Positions 1 to 8,521 of a stretch of 64,000 nucleotides of DNA are shown here, piece after piece; position 1 is the first letter of the stretch, and each line of letters opens with the position of its first letter. The position numbers and the translations under genes were made by a program. The notes below the pieces were generated by a model that ran no database searches, was not told the origin of the DNA, and was given only the letters and a program-made list of their open reading frames with translations. Source of the DNA: Oceanimonas smirnovii ATCC BAA-899 (GTDB lineage Bacteria > Pseudomonadota > Gammaproteobacteria > Enterobacterales > Aeromonadaceae); the NCBI RefSeq assembly GCF_000381965.1, contig NZ_KB908460.1:62001-126000 (forward strand), read 5' to 3'.

Positions 1-800
1 GCCCGGGCCATCAGCCACCAGCCGATAAAGGTCACCAGCGACACTATCACGATGATAATAGTGGCCAGGGCGTTGATCTTGGGGCTGACTCCCAGCCGTA
101 CACTGGAAAACACTACCATGGGCAAGGTAGTGGCATTGGGTCCGGACACAAAGCTGGCGATCACCAGATCGTCCAGCGACAGGGTAAATGCCAGCAGCCA
201 GCCGGCAACAATGGCCGGTGCAATAATGGGCAGGGTGATCACAAAAAATACCTTGAGCGGCCGCGCGCCCAGATCCATGGCGGCCTCTTCCAGCGAGCGG
301 TCCAGCTCACGCAGACGGGAGCTGACCACCACCGCCACATAGGCGGTACAGAAGGTCACATGGGCAATCCAGATGGTGCTCATACCGCGCTGGGCCGGCC
401 AGCCCACCAGATCCCCCATGGCCACAAACAACAGCAGCAAGGACAGACCGGTGATCACCTCAGGCATGACCAGTGGGGCCGTGATCATAAAAGCAAATCC
501 GCCCTCACCACGAAAGCGGCCGATGCGGGTGAGCACAAACCCCGCCACCGTGCCCAGTACCACGGCCGCACTGGCGGCAAAAAAGGCAATGGTCAGACTC
601 AGCCCCACCGCCTGCATCATCATGTCGTCGGCCAGCAGCTCGCCGTACCATCTGGCGGACCAGCCCGCCCATACGGTGACCAGCCGGGAGCTGTTAAAGG
701 AGTAGATGATCAGCAACAGCATGGGCGCATACAAAAACCCAAAGCCCAGCCAGAGGATCAGGGGCCGCAAACGAGAGCGGCTGACAGGAATCATATTCAT
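1..800 (-). CDS. potI: Putrescine ABC transporter permease PotI, cut by window edge
   Basis: Inner-membrane permease subunit of a PotFGHI-type putrescine importer. About 266 residues are visible; the C-terminus lies beyond base 1. The start is the ATG at 798-800 (reads MNMIPVSRSR), three bases after the potH stop, so the two are translationally close; a second ATG lies two codons in. Hydrophobic segments run through the protein and the permease EAA loop is visible as EEAAMDLGARPLKVF, the site that contacts the ATPase. Position as last visible gene after potG and potH matches the E. coli potFGHI order. Substrate (putrescine versus another polyamine) is inferred from the neighbours, not from this subunit. 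Confidence 0.93.
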   Translation of the reverse strand, partial: MNMIPVSRSRLRPLILWLGFGFLYAPMLLLIIYSFNSSRLVTVWAGWSARWYGELLADDMMMQAVGLSLTIAFFAASAAVVLGTVAGFVLTRIGRFRGEGGFAFMITAPLVMPEVITGLSLLLLFVAMGDLVGWPAQRGMSTIWIAHVTFCTAYVAVVVSSRLRELDRSLEEAAMDLGARPLKVFFVITLPIIAPAIVAGWLLAFTLSLDDLVIASFVSGPNATTLPMVVFSSVRLGVSPKINALATIIIVIVSLVTFIGWWLMAR

Positions 801-803
801 GGC

Positions 804-1694
804 TCAGCCCTCCATTTCGCGGCGTTGAATGCGGTGGAACCACATTATGGGCACCATCAGCAGCAACAGCATCACACTGGCCACCGCCGCGGCTACCGGC
901 CAGTCCCGGTTATTAAAGAATTCCTGCCACAGCACCCGGCCAATCAGCAGGGTATCGGGGCCGCCAAGCAGTTCAGGAATCACAAACTCCCCCACCGCCG
1001 GAATAAACACCAGCATGGCACCGGCAATAATGCCGCCTTTCACCAGCGGTACTATCACCGTAAACAGGGTAGTCATGGGCCGGGCGCCAAGATCAGCGGC
1101 GGCTTCCACCAGGGAGTAGTCCAGCCGCATCAAGGCGGTATAAAGCGGCAATATCATAAAAGGCAGATAGGCATACACAATGCCGATATAAACGGCGGTG
1201 TTGGTGTTGAGAATTTGCAGCGGCTCGTCAATGGCTCCCAGCCACAGCAGCGCATTATTAAGAAAGCCGGTATTACCCAGTATGCCCATCCAGGCATAAA
1301 CGCGGATCAGAAACGACGTCCAGGACGGCAATATCACCAGCATCAGCAGCACATTGCGGGTAGAGGGTTTGGAGTGAACAATGGCCCAGGCCATGGGAAA
1401 GCCAATCAGCAGACATAATAATGTGGAAACAGCCGCGACTTTCAGAGATTGCAGGTAAGACTGTATATATAAGCTGTCGCTCAGCAGAAACAGATAATTG
1501 CCAAAATTAAGAATAATCTGCAGCTGCTCATCGGCAAAGCTCAGTACCTCGCTGTAGGGCGGAATGGACAGCGCCGCTTGCGACAGACTGATTTTAAATA
1601 CAATCAGAAAAGGCACCAGAAAAAACAGCAGCAGCCAGGTGTAAGGCAGCGCTATCACCAGCCGCTGACCAGTGGCGATTTTCAACGTTTTCAT
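804..1694 (-). CDS. potH: Putrescine ABC transporter permease PotH
   Basis: Second permease subunit of the polyamine importer, 296 residues, close to the family length. A cytoplasmic N-terminus (MKTLKIATGQRL) is followed by a first membrane helix and at least five more; the EAA loop is EAAADLGARPMTTLF near residue 197. The longer periplasmic stretch after helix 1 is usual for PotH. It begins 12 bases after potG and ends 3 bases before potI, so the three are one transcription unit. PotH and PotI are expected to form the heterodimeric channel energised by PotG and fed by PotF. Confidence 0.95.
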   Translation of the reverse strand: MKTLKIATGQRLVIALPYTWLLLFFLVPFLIVFKISLSQAALSIPPYSEVLSFADEQLQIILNFGNYLFLLSDSLYIQSYLQSLKVAAVSTLLCLLIGFPMAWAIVHSKPSTRNVLLMLVILPSWTSFLIRVYAWMGILGNTGFLNNALLWLGAIDEPLQILNTNTAVYIGIVYAYLPFMILPLYTALMRLDYSLVEAAADLGARPMTTLFTVIVPLVKGGIIAGAMLVFIPAVGEFVIPELLGGPDTLLIGRVLWQEFFNNRDWPVAAAVASVMLLLLMVPIMWFHRIQRREMEG

Positions 1695-1706
1695 GTATCG
1701 GCCTCC

Positions 1707-2828
1707 TCAGGTCATGAGCACGGCACAGCTGTCCGCATTCCAGCGCAGAAACACATTGTCACCCCAGGTAGGATTATTCTGCCGGTGCCGGTCAATATTG
1801 GGCAGGGTAGCCAGAATGCGCTTACCGGATGGCAGCCGCACATGATAAATGGAGACATCACCCAGATAGGCAATTTCATCCACCACACCCCGCAGACGGT
1901 TATATTCCTGCTCCGGCTCGGTAAAGCTCAGGTGCATTTTTTCCGGCCGCACCGCTATCATGATGGGCAGGCCCTCACCAATAGACACACCATGGTTGAT
2001 TTGCAACGGGCGCTTTACATCGGGGCAGCGAATCAGGGCACTGTCGGCTTCGTTGCTTTCCAGCACACCGTCAAACACGTTTACCGAGCCGATAAACTCG
2101 GCACTGAAGCGGCAGTTGGGGTATTCATATACATCCAGCGGCTCGCCTACCTGCACCAGCCGGCCCTTGTTCATAATGGCAATGCGCCCGGCCATGGTCA
2201 TGGCCTCTTCCTGATCGTGGGTCACCATCACACAGGTCACGCCCACTTTCTCGATAATGTTCACAAGCTCCAGCTGCATTTCTTCCCTGAGCTTTTTGTC
2301 GAGCGCGCCCATGGGCTCGTCAAGCAGCAGCAGCTTGGGGCGCTTGGCCAGACTGCGCGCCAGCGCCACCCGCTGACGCTGACCGCCGGACAGCTGATGG
2401 GGCTTGCGGCGGGCATAGTCTTCCATATGCACCAGTTTGAGCATTTCTGCCACTCGCTCAGCAATCTCGTCCTTGGGCAGCTTGTCCTGTTTCAGCCCAA
2501 AGGCGATATTGGCTTCCACCGTCATATGGGGAAAAAGCGCGTAAGACTGAAACATCATATTGATGGGTCTGTCGTAGGGAGGCACATCGGCAATATCGAC
2601 GCCGTCGAGAAAAATTTCTCCCTTGCTCGGCGGTTCAAACCCGGCCAGCATGCGCAGCAAAGTGGACTTGCCACAACCCGAGGCTCCCAGCAGGGCAAAA
2701 ATTTCCCCCCGCTGCACTTCCAGGCTGACGTCGTCCACCGCCGGCTGCCCGTCATATAACTTGCTGACGCCGCGAATATTTAAAAACGGTGCCGTGACCG
2801 CACTAATGGCTTGTTCCTGCTCTGGCAT
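1707..2828 (-). CDS. potG: Putrescine ABC transporter ATPase PotG
   Basis: ATP-binding subunit of the polyamine importer, 373 residues. Walker A GASGCGKST is at 48-56, the Q-loop MMFQSYALFP near 91-100, the ABC signature LSGGQ at 146-150, Walker B LLLLDEP at 166-172 and the switch histidine in MVTHDQEEA near 205. The last ~100 residues form a TOBE-type regulatory domain (RPEKMHL), as in PotA/PotG/CysA-type ATPases. It precedes potH by 12 bases. An unusual 273-base gap separates it from potF upstream; this gap holds a repeat element (2901-3072), so potG may depend on its own promoter or on readthrough. Confidence 0.96.
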   Translation of the reverse strand: MPEQEQAISAVTAPFLNIRGVSKLYDGQPAVDDVSLEVQRGEIFALLGASGCGKSTLLRMLAGFEPPSKGEIFLDGVDIADVPPYDRPINMMFQSYALFPHMTVEANIAFGLKQDKLPKDEIAERVAEMLKLVHMEDYARRKPHQLSGGQRQRVALARSLAKRPKLLLLDEPMGALDKKLREEMQLELVNIIEKVGVTCVMVTHDQEEAMTMAGRIAIMNKGRLVQVGEPLDVYEYPNCRFSAEFIGSVNVFDGVLESNEADSALIRCPDVKRPLQINHGVSIGEGLPIMIAVRPEKMHLSFTEPEQEYNRLRGVVDEIAYLGDVSIYHVRLPSGKRILATLPNIDRHRQNNPTWGDNVFLRWNADSCAVLMT

Positions 2829-2900
2829 GCTTGTCTCCGTATTGCTTGTTCAGCGTGCACCCTGAAGCCCCGCAGAGCAGCACCAGCAGGGTTGCCTCCT

Positions 2901-3072
2901 TCGACACGCTTCCATAAACGCCACTCGTTAAAAATTTGCTGCGAACATACTAAATGTTCGATCAAAATTTTTAACTTCGTCCCGGCGATCAAGCTCGCCC
3001 CATGGACGCTCGGCAAATGCCATCCATGGCATTTGACGGTCGAATCCGGCAATCCCCGCTGTTGCTGCTTCG
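2901..3072. repeat. Dispersed repeat, copy A (with extra segment)
   Basis: First of three related copies in the window (others 10150-10258 and 43460-43567). Shared blocks are CGACACGCT at the left, then GACGCTCGGC or a variant, a core palindrome AAATGCCAT-CC-ATGGCATTT (here 3015-3034), GACGGTCG, CGGCAATCCCC and GCTTCG at the right. Copy A differs by an additional ~85 bases between CGACACGCTT and CATGGACGCTCGG that are absent from the other two. It lies inside the potF-potG gap, whereas the other copies lie between convergent genes. It encodes no protein that I can support. Confidence 0.8.
2927..2975. repeat. Perfect two-level palindrome inside repeat copy A
   Basis: Outer arms GTTAAAAATTT (2927-2937) and AAATTTTTAAC (2965-2975) match over all 11 bases. 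Inside them CGAACAT (2942-2948) pairs with ATGTTCG (2954-2960) around the loop ACTAA. The two stems are separated by 4-base unpaired bulges on each side. There is no T-run outside the stem that would mark a classical terminator in the pot direction. It could fold in mRNA between potF and potG, or be a mobile-repeat core. Confidence 0.85.
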
Positions 3073-3101
3073 TTTGCCCTCATTGCTCGCGATTTAAAAA
3101 C

Positions 3102-4208
3102 TTATCTGCCGGTTTTTACCCGGGTCCAGGCGCGGGTGATCACCCGGTTTACTTTTTGCGGCAACAGTTTGGCGGTGTAAAGCTTGTCGGCCACTTCCTG
3201 GCTGGGATAAATGCCCGGATCGTTAAGAATGTCGGCATCCACAAACTCATTGGCGTTTTTATTTGGGTTGGCGTAAGCCACATAGTTGGAGACTTCCCCT
3301 ATCACCTCGGGCTTGAGCAGGTAGTTAATCAGTGCATGAGCATTGTCGGGGTGTTTGGCATCCTTGGGAATGGTCAGCATATCCACCCACATCAGCGCTC
3401 CTTCCTTTGGAATGCGATAGGCCACCTTGACGCCTCTGTCTGCTTCATCGGCTCTGTCTCTGGCCTGCAGTATGTCGCCGGACCAGCCCACGGCCACGCA
3501 GATGTCACCGTTGGCCAGATCGTTAATGTATTTGGATGAATGGAAATAGGTAATGTGGGGGCGCAGCTGCATCATCAGCTCGGTAGCCGGACCATTGTAA
3601 TCGGCGGCATTGGTGCTGTTCGGATCCAGCCCTTTATAGTTGAGCGCCGCGGCGAAAATTTCGGTGGGCGCATCCAGAAAAGCCACGCCACAACCAGCCA
3701 GCTTTTCCAGGTTGTCCGGGTTCAGTACCAGATCCCAGGAGTCGACCGGCGCATCCTCGCCTAACGCCTCTTTCACCTTGTCGACGTTATAACCTATGCC
3801 GGTGGTGCCCCATAAATAGGGAATGCCAAACTGGTTGCCGGGATCTTTCTCCTGCAGCAACGCCATGATGCGCGGATCCAGGTTGTCGTAATTGGGCAGT
3901 TTTTGCTTGTTCAGCGGTAAAAAAGCCCCGGCCTGAATTTGCCGGCCCATAAAGTCACCGGTGGGCACGACCACATCAAAACCGGTATTGCCCGCCAGCA
4001 GCTTGGCTTCCAGCACTTCGTTGGAGTCAAATACATCGTAGGTGACCTCAATGCCGGTTTCTTTGGTGAAGTTGGCCAGGGTGTCTTCGGCGATATAATC
4101 AGACCAGTTATAAAAGTTGACCTGAGCCGGCTCCTGCGCCTGTACATTCAGCGCCAGTGCCACACCGGCGGCCAGCAGTCCGGTTTTAAAAACGGGAGAT
4201 TTAGTCAT
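3102..4208 (-). CDS. potF: Periplasmic putrescine-binding protein PotF/SpuD type
   Basis: Periplasmic receptor of the importer, 368 residues. A signal peptide (about residues 1-24, ending NVQAQ) precedes the mature start EPAQVNFYNWSDYI; the NWSDY motif is the polyamine-site signature of PotF/SpuD. Further PotF-like blocks are TTGIGYNVDKVKEALG, YFHSSKYINDLANGDICVA, GWSGD and the C-terminal RAWTRVKTGR. Colinear similarity recalled to E. coli PotF is high. Its ATG overlaps the end of the aminotransferase gene by 8 bases, tying uptake to catabolism. The gap before potG (273 bases with a palindrome) could set a higher level of binding protein than of membrane subunits; that is inference. Confidence 0.94.
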   Translation of the reverse strand: MTKSPVFKTGLLAAGVALALNVQAQEPAQVNFYNWSDYIAEDTLANFTKETGIEVTYDVFDSNEVLEAKLLAGNTGFDVVVPTGDFMGRQIQAGAFLPLNKQKLPNYDNLDPRIMALLQEKDPGNQFGIPYLWGTTGIGYNVDKVKEALGEDAPVDSWDLVLNPDNLEKLAGCGVAFLDAPTEIFAAALNYKGLDPNSTNAADYNGPATELMMQLRPHITYFHSSKYINDLANGDICVAVGWSGDILQARDRADEADRGVKVAYRIPKEGALMWVDMLTIPKDAKHPDNAHALINYLLKPEVIGEVSNYVAYANPNKNANEFVDADILNDPGIYPSQEVADKLYTAKLLPQKVNRVITRAWTRVKTGR

Positions 4209-5583
4209 GGTGCTTTCCTTGTCGGTTGTTCAGCGTAGAAAGGGTCAAATCCAGCGCTTGGCGTGCCTTATCTATCAGCTCGTCTACCTGCTGATGAGTG
4301 ATCACCAGCGGCGGTGAAATAATCATGGTGTCGCCCACGGCGCGCATCACCAGCCCCATCTCCAGGCTGTGCTCCCGGCAAATCATGCCGGCACCGGCGC
4401 TCTCTGAGTAGCGGGCTTGCGTGGCTTTGTCGGCCACCAGTTCCAGCGCGGCTACCAGCCCCAGACCACGGGTCTCCCCTACCAGAGGATGGCTGGCCAG
4501 ACTGGCCCAGCGCTGTTGCAGGTAAGGACCAATATCATCATGCACCCGCTCAATAATGTGCTCTTGCTGCATCACTTCGATATTGGCCTGGGCCACGGCA
4601 CAGGCCACCGGGTGGCCTGAGTAAGTGTAGCCGTGAAAGAATTCCCCACCGGCAATCAGGGTGTGTGCCACCCGCTCACCCACCGCCACCGCACCCAGGG
4701 GAATGTAGCCGGAGGTAATGCCCTTGGCCATGCACAGCAAGTCGGGCTCCAGGCCGTAGTATTCGCTGGCAAACCAGTGGCCGGTGCGGCCAAAGCCGCA
4801 GATCACTTCGTCCACCACCAGCAGAATGTCGTACTTTTTACAGATGCGCTGTATTTCCGGCCAGTAGCTGGCGGGAGGAATAATGACGCCGCCGGCCCCC
4901 TGAATGGGCTCGCCGATAAAAGCGGCTATCCGCTCGGGCCCAAGCTCCAGAATTTTCTGCTCCAGCTGCCCGGCCCGCTCCAAACCAAATTCATGGGGCG
5001 TCATTCCCTGCCCTTCGGCAAAATAATAGGGCTGATCAATATGCACCATGTCCGGCAGCGGCAGACCGCCCTGTGCATGCATGGGCTTCATACCGCCAAG
5101 AGAGGCCCCGGCAAGCGTGGAGCCGTGATAGGCATTTTTGCGGCTGATAATCACCTGCCGCTTCGGCTGGCCCTGCTGTGCCCAGAAATGTCGCACCATG
5201 CGCACGACAGTGTCGTTACACTCGGAGCCGGAGCCGGTAAAAAACACATGCTGCATATTTCCGGGCAAAATACCCGCCAGGGTGGCGGCAAGCCTGGCCG
5301 CCGGCGGATGGGTGGTCTGAAAAAACAGATTGTAATAAGGCAGCTGCTGTAACTGCTGATGTGCCGCCTCTATCAGCTCCTGACGGCCATAGCCCAGATT
5401 CACACACCAAAGCCCGGCCATGCCGTCAAGAATGCGCTGGCCCTGACTGTCCCACAAATACACCCCCTCACCCCGCTCAATCACCCGGGCCCCCTTTTGC
5501 TGCAGCGCCCGGCTATCAGTGAAAGGATGCAGATGATGAGACGCATCCAGCTGTTGCCACGATACTTGATTCAACTCCGGCAT
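4201..5583 (-). CDS. spuC: Putrescine (polyamine) aminotransferase, class III
   Basis: PLP-dependent class-III aminotransferase, 460 residues, closest by recollection to Pseudomonas SpuC (putrescine:pyruvate aminotransferase), which yields 4-aminobutanal. The PLP lysine is K287 in CMAKGITSGYIPLGA; the phosphate-binding TGSGSECND is near 116-124 and the cofactor aspartate is in VVDEVICGFGRTG near 257-267. It lies 19 bases after the glutamine-synthetase-like gene and overlaps potF. It therefore offers a direct transamination route alongside the gamma-glutamyl route encoded by the flanking genes. Other diamines or beta-alanine cannot be excluded as substrates. Confidence 0.9.
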   Translation of the reverse strand: MPELNQVSWQQLDASHHLHPFTDSRALQQKGARVIERGEGVYLWDSQGQRILDGMAGLWCVNLGYGRQELIEAAHQQLQQLPYYNLFFQTTHPPAARLAATLAGILPGNMQHVFFTGSGSECNDTVVRMVRHFWAQQGQPKRQVIISRKNAYHGSTLAGASLGGMKPMHAQGGLPLPDMVHIDQPYYFAEGQGMTPHEFGLERAGQLEQKILELGPERIAAFIGEPIQGAGGVIIPPASYWPEIQRICKKYDILLVVDEVICGFGRTGHWFASEYYGLEPDLLCMAKGITSGYIPLGAVAVGERVAHTLIAGGEFFHGYTYSGHPVACAVAQANIEVMQQEHIIERVHDDIGPYLQQRWASLASHPLVGETRGLGLVAALELVADKATQARYSESAGAGMICREHSLEMGLVMRAVGDTMIISPPLVITHQQVDELIDKARQALDLTLSTLNNRQGKHHD

Positions 5584-5602
5584 GATTGACTCCTGTCAGC
5601 AG

Positions 5603-6961
5603 TTATACGTTCAGCAGCAGAAACTCCCGTTCCCAGGCGCTGATCACCGTAAAGAAAGCTTCATATTCCTTGCGCTTGACCGCGATAAAGGCCCGTACAA
5701 AGCGATCCCCCAATATGTCCCGCAGCTGCTCGCACTGCTCCAGCTCCAGCAGGGCTTCTTCGAGGTTGCGAGCCAGGCCAAAGGGCATGTCGTAGGCGCT
5801 GCCCACCACTTCTTCCGTAGGAGCAATGCACTGTTTCATGCCGAGGTAACCGCAGGCCAGGCTGGCTGCGAGCGCCAGATAAGGGTTGGCATCGGCACCG
5901 GCAAAGCGGTTTTCAATACGCCGGTCAGCCAGGCCCGAACGCGGCACCCGCAGCCCCACAGTGCGGTTGTCTTCTCCCCAGGCCATATTGCGCGGAGCTG
6001 AGTCACCAAAAGCCAGCCGGCGGTAGGAGTTAACATTGGGCGCAAACAGCGCCACCGCTCCGGGAATAAAGCGCTGCATGCCACCTATATAATGGAGAAA
6101 CAGCTCACTGTGACTGCCGTCCGGGTTGGCAAACAGATTGTTACCTTCTGCATCTACCAGGCTCTGATGAATGTGCATGGCGCTGCCGGGTTCGTTTTTC
6201 ATCGGCTTGGCCATAAAGGTGGCGTACACATTGTGGCGCATGGCCGCCTCGCGCATGGTGCGCTTGAACAGAAACACCTGATCGGCCAGATCCATGGCAT
6301 CGCCATGAATAAAGTTCACCTCCATCTGCGCCGCCCCGGATTCGTGGATCAGGGTATCCACTTCCAGCTCCTGCGCCTCGCAGAAGTCGTACATTTCCTC
6401 AAAGATGGGATCAAACTCGTTAACCGCATCAATGCTGAACGACTGACGCGCGGTCTCGGGCCGGCCATTGCGGCCAATGGGGGGCTCCAGCGGGTAGTCC
6501 CAGTCTTCGTTTTTCTTCACCAGAAAAAATTCAAGCTCAGGAGCCACTACCGGCCGCCAGCCTTCCTGCTCGTAAAGCTTGAGTACCCGGCGCAGCACAC
6601 TGCGCGGCGCAATTTCCACCGGATTACCGTCGGCATCGAAACAGTCGTGGATCACCTGTGCGGTGGGTTCGCTGGCCCAGGGCACCAGACGGGGCGTATT
6701 GATGTCGGCATGCAGCTCCATGTCGCGCTCGGTCCAGTCGATGTTTTCATCATCGGGCCAGTCGCCATTCACGGTTTGCAGAAAAATATTGTCGGGCAGG
6801 CGCATACCGCCTTCTTTCAGAAACTTGCTGGCGGGCAGTATTTTGCCCCGGGCATTACCGGTAAAGTCGGGCAGCAGGCATTCCACTTCGGTAATGGCAT
6901 GCTGCTGCATCCACTGGCGCAGCCATTCCATATCGCGATTTTCAGGATCTTGAACACTCAT
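5603..6961 (-). CDS. Glutamine synthetase-like gamma-glutamylpolyamine synthetase (paralogue 1)
   Basis: GS-fold ligase, 452 residues, of the PuuA/SpuI/PauA family that joins glutamate to putrescine or another polyamine using ATP. The N-terminal beta-grasp part (about 15-100) and the catalytic part (from about 115) are both present; the ATP-site motif KPMKNEPGSAMHIH is at about 252-265 and the metal/glutamate residues lie in PELEFFLVK (141-149) and NRFAGADANPYLALA. It lacks the adenylylation-type C-terminal segment of GlnA. First gene of the minus-strand polyamine operon; a second family member starts divergently at 7148. Which amine each one takes cannot be read from sequence. Confidence 0.88.
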   Translation of the reverse strand: MSVQDPENRDMEWLRQWMQQHAITEVECLLPDFTGNARGKILPASKFLKEGGMRLPDNIFLQTVNGDWPDDENIDWTERDMELHADINTPRLVPWASEPTAQVIHDCFDADGNPVEIAPRSVLRRVLKLYEQEGWRPVVAPELEFFLVKKNEDWDYPLEPPIGRNGRPETARQSFSIDAVNEFDPIFEEMYDFCEAQELEVDTLIHESGAAQMEVNFIHGDAMDLADQVFLFKRTMREAAMRHNVYATFMAKPMKNEPGSAMHIHQSLVDAEGNNLFANPDGSHSELFLHYIGGMQRFIPGAVALFAPNVNSYRRLAFGDSAPRNMAWGEDNRTVGLRVPRSGLADRRIENRFAGADANPYLALAASLACGYLGMKQCIAPTEEVVGSAYDMPFGLARNLEEALLELEQCEQLRDILGDRFVRAFIAVKRKEYEAFFTVISAWEREFLLLNV

Positions 6962-7147
6962 AATTCAGGCTCTGGATGAAAAACACACTGGTCAGCATAG
7001 TCCATATCGGTGTAAAAGTATGCTAGACATAGACATAGCGTATCGTTAATAAAAAACTAATGTTACTCTAATGTAAATTTTTAACCTTTACAATTTAACA
7101 ATGTTTTATGGATAGTAAACATGGTTTGACTGTTTAAGGATAAACTC
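6962..7147. promoter_or_regulatory. Divergent promoter region of the polyamine locus
   Basis: The 186 bases between the two synthetase genes are clearly AT-rich compared with the flanks and must hold promoters for both arms. A direct repeat AGACATAGACATAG is visible near 7023-7036 and several TTAA/ATGTAAA-like tracts follow. AAGGA at 7136-7140 is the ribosome site for the plus-strand gene. PuuR- or BauR-like control is plausible for such loci but no known operator is recognised with confidence. Confidence 0.5.
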
Positions 7148-8506
7148 ATGACCAAATCCCGTTACCGGTCCCGCACCGGCCAGCTCACCTCATCCTGGGC
7201 TGATTATCAGTCTGTGGATCTGATGCTGTGTGATATCAATGGCGTTATTCGCGGCAAACGCATTCAGACCAGCGCCTTTGAAAAGGCGCTGGAGCAGGGC
7301 ATCAGCCTGCCCGCTTCGGTGTTTGCCCTCGACATTACCGGCCAGACAGTGGAAGAAACCGGTATGGGCCTGGCGCAAGGGGACAGTGATCGGGTATGCC
7401 GGCTGCTGCCTCACACCCTGGCCCCCGTGCCCTGGCACAAAATTCCGTCCGGGCAGATTTTAATGACCATGGAAGATGTTGACGGCAGCCCGTTTTTTGC
7501 CGATCCCCGCCATGTGCTGCAGGGGGTGCTTAGCCGGCTGAAAGAAAAAGGCCTGCACCCCTGTGTGGCAGTGGAGCTGGAGTTTTATCTGGTGGATCAA
7601 AAAGAAGGGGCCGACGGCCTGCCCCAGCCGCCCATTTTGCCGGGCACAGACGAGCGCATGCACGACACCCAGGTCTATTCCCTGGACGATCTCGACAGCT
7701 GGGAAGACTTCCTTATTCAGGTAGCCGAGGTGTGCAAACTGCAGGGCATTCCTGCCGACAATGCCGTGGCCGAATATGCACCGGGCCAGTTTGAAATTAA
7801 CCTGACTCACCAGCACGATGCCGTGGCCGCCTGCGATCAGGCCATTTTGCTCAAGCGGGCAATCAAGGCCATTGCCATCAAGCAGGGCATGTATGCCACC
7901 TTTATGGCAAAACCTTACAACGGCCAGGCCGGCTCGGGTATGCATATTCATGTGAGCCTGCTGGATGATGACGGCAATAATGTCTTTGCCGAGGATCACG
8001 AGCTGTTGCGTCAGGCCATTGCCGGCACTCTCAGCATGCTGCCGGAGTCGATGGCGTTGTTTGCCCCCAATGCCAACTCCTTTCGCCGGCTGCAGCCCCA
8101 TATGTTTGTGCCTCTGCACGCCAGCTGGGGCTTTGACAACCGCACTGTGGCGGTGCGCATTCCGTCCGGCGATCCCGCCAATACCCGGCTGGAGCACCGC
8201 GTTGCCGGTGCCGATGCCAACCCCTATCTGGTGGTGGCGGCCATTCTTGCTGCTGTGGATCACGGCATTACCGAACAGCTGCATCCGCCCGCCCCCATTC
8301 AGGGTGATGCCAACAAGCTGGATCTGGCGCTGCTGCCCTACCGCTGGCAAAGCGCGCTGGACCGTTTTGCCCAGTCGCACCGGCTGTCGCAATATCTGGG
8401 TAAGGAGTTTCATCGCGCTTATCTTATCAACAAGCGTTTTGAACTGGCCGAATTCGATCAGCATGTCACGCCGCTGGAATATCAGTGGTATCAACACCTA
8501 GTGTAA
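7148..8506 (+). CDS. Glutamine synthetase-like gamma-glutamylpolyamine synthetase (paralogue 2)
   Basis: Second PuuA-family ligase, also 452 residues, but clearly diverged from its neighbour across the divergent promoter. Motifs are VELEFYLVD near 142-150, the ATP site KPYNGQAGSGMHIHVS near 255-270 and EHRVAGADANPYLVVA toward the C-terminus. The start ATG has AAGGA eight bases upstream. It is followed after 15 bases by a PuuB-type oxidase, the enzyme that acts on gamma-glutamylputrescine, so this copy is the better candidate for the classic Puu route. PuuC (aldehyde dehydrogenase) and PuuD (hydrolase) are not in the window. Confidence 0.88.
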   Translation: MTKSRYRSRTGQLTSSWADYQSVDLMLCDINGVIRGKRIQTSAFEKALEQGISLPASVFALDITGQTVEETGMGLAQGDSDRVCRLLPHTLAPVPWHKIPSGQILMTMEDVDGSPFFADPRHVLQGVLSRLKEKGLHPCVAVELEFYLVDQKEGADGLPQPPILPGTDERMHDTQVYSLDDLDSWEDFLIQVAEVCKLQGIPADNAVAEYAPGQFEINLTHQHDAVAACDQAILLKRAIKAIAIKQGMYATFMAKPYNGQAGSGMHIHVSLLDDDGNNVFAEDHELLRQAIAGTLSMLPESMALFAPNANSFRRLQPHMFVPLHASWGFDNRTVAVRIPSGDPANTRLEHRVAGADANPYLVVAAILAAVDHGITEQLHPPAPIQGDANKLDLALLPYRWQSALDRFAQSHRLSQYLGKEFHRAYLINKRFELAEFDQHVTPLEYQWYQHLV

Positions 8507-8521
8507 GATTCAGGAGCCTTT

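Noticed and set aside
360-1418. 352-codon open frame on the plus strand opposite potH/potI
   Set aside because: Shadow of the real genes; product is a low-complexity His/Gln/Gly mix with no family resemblance and no ribosome site.
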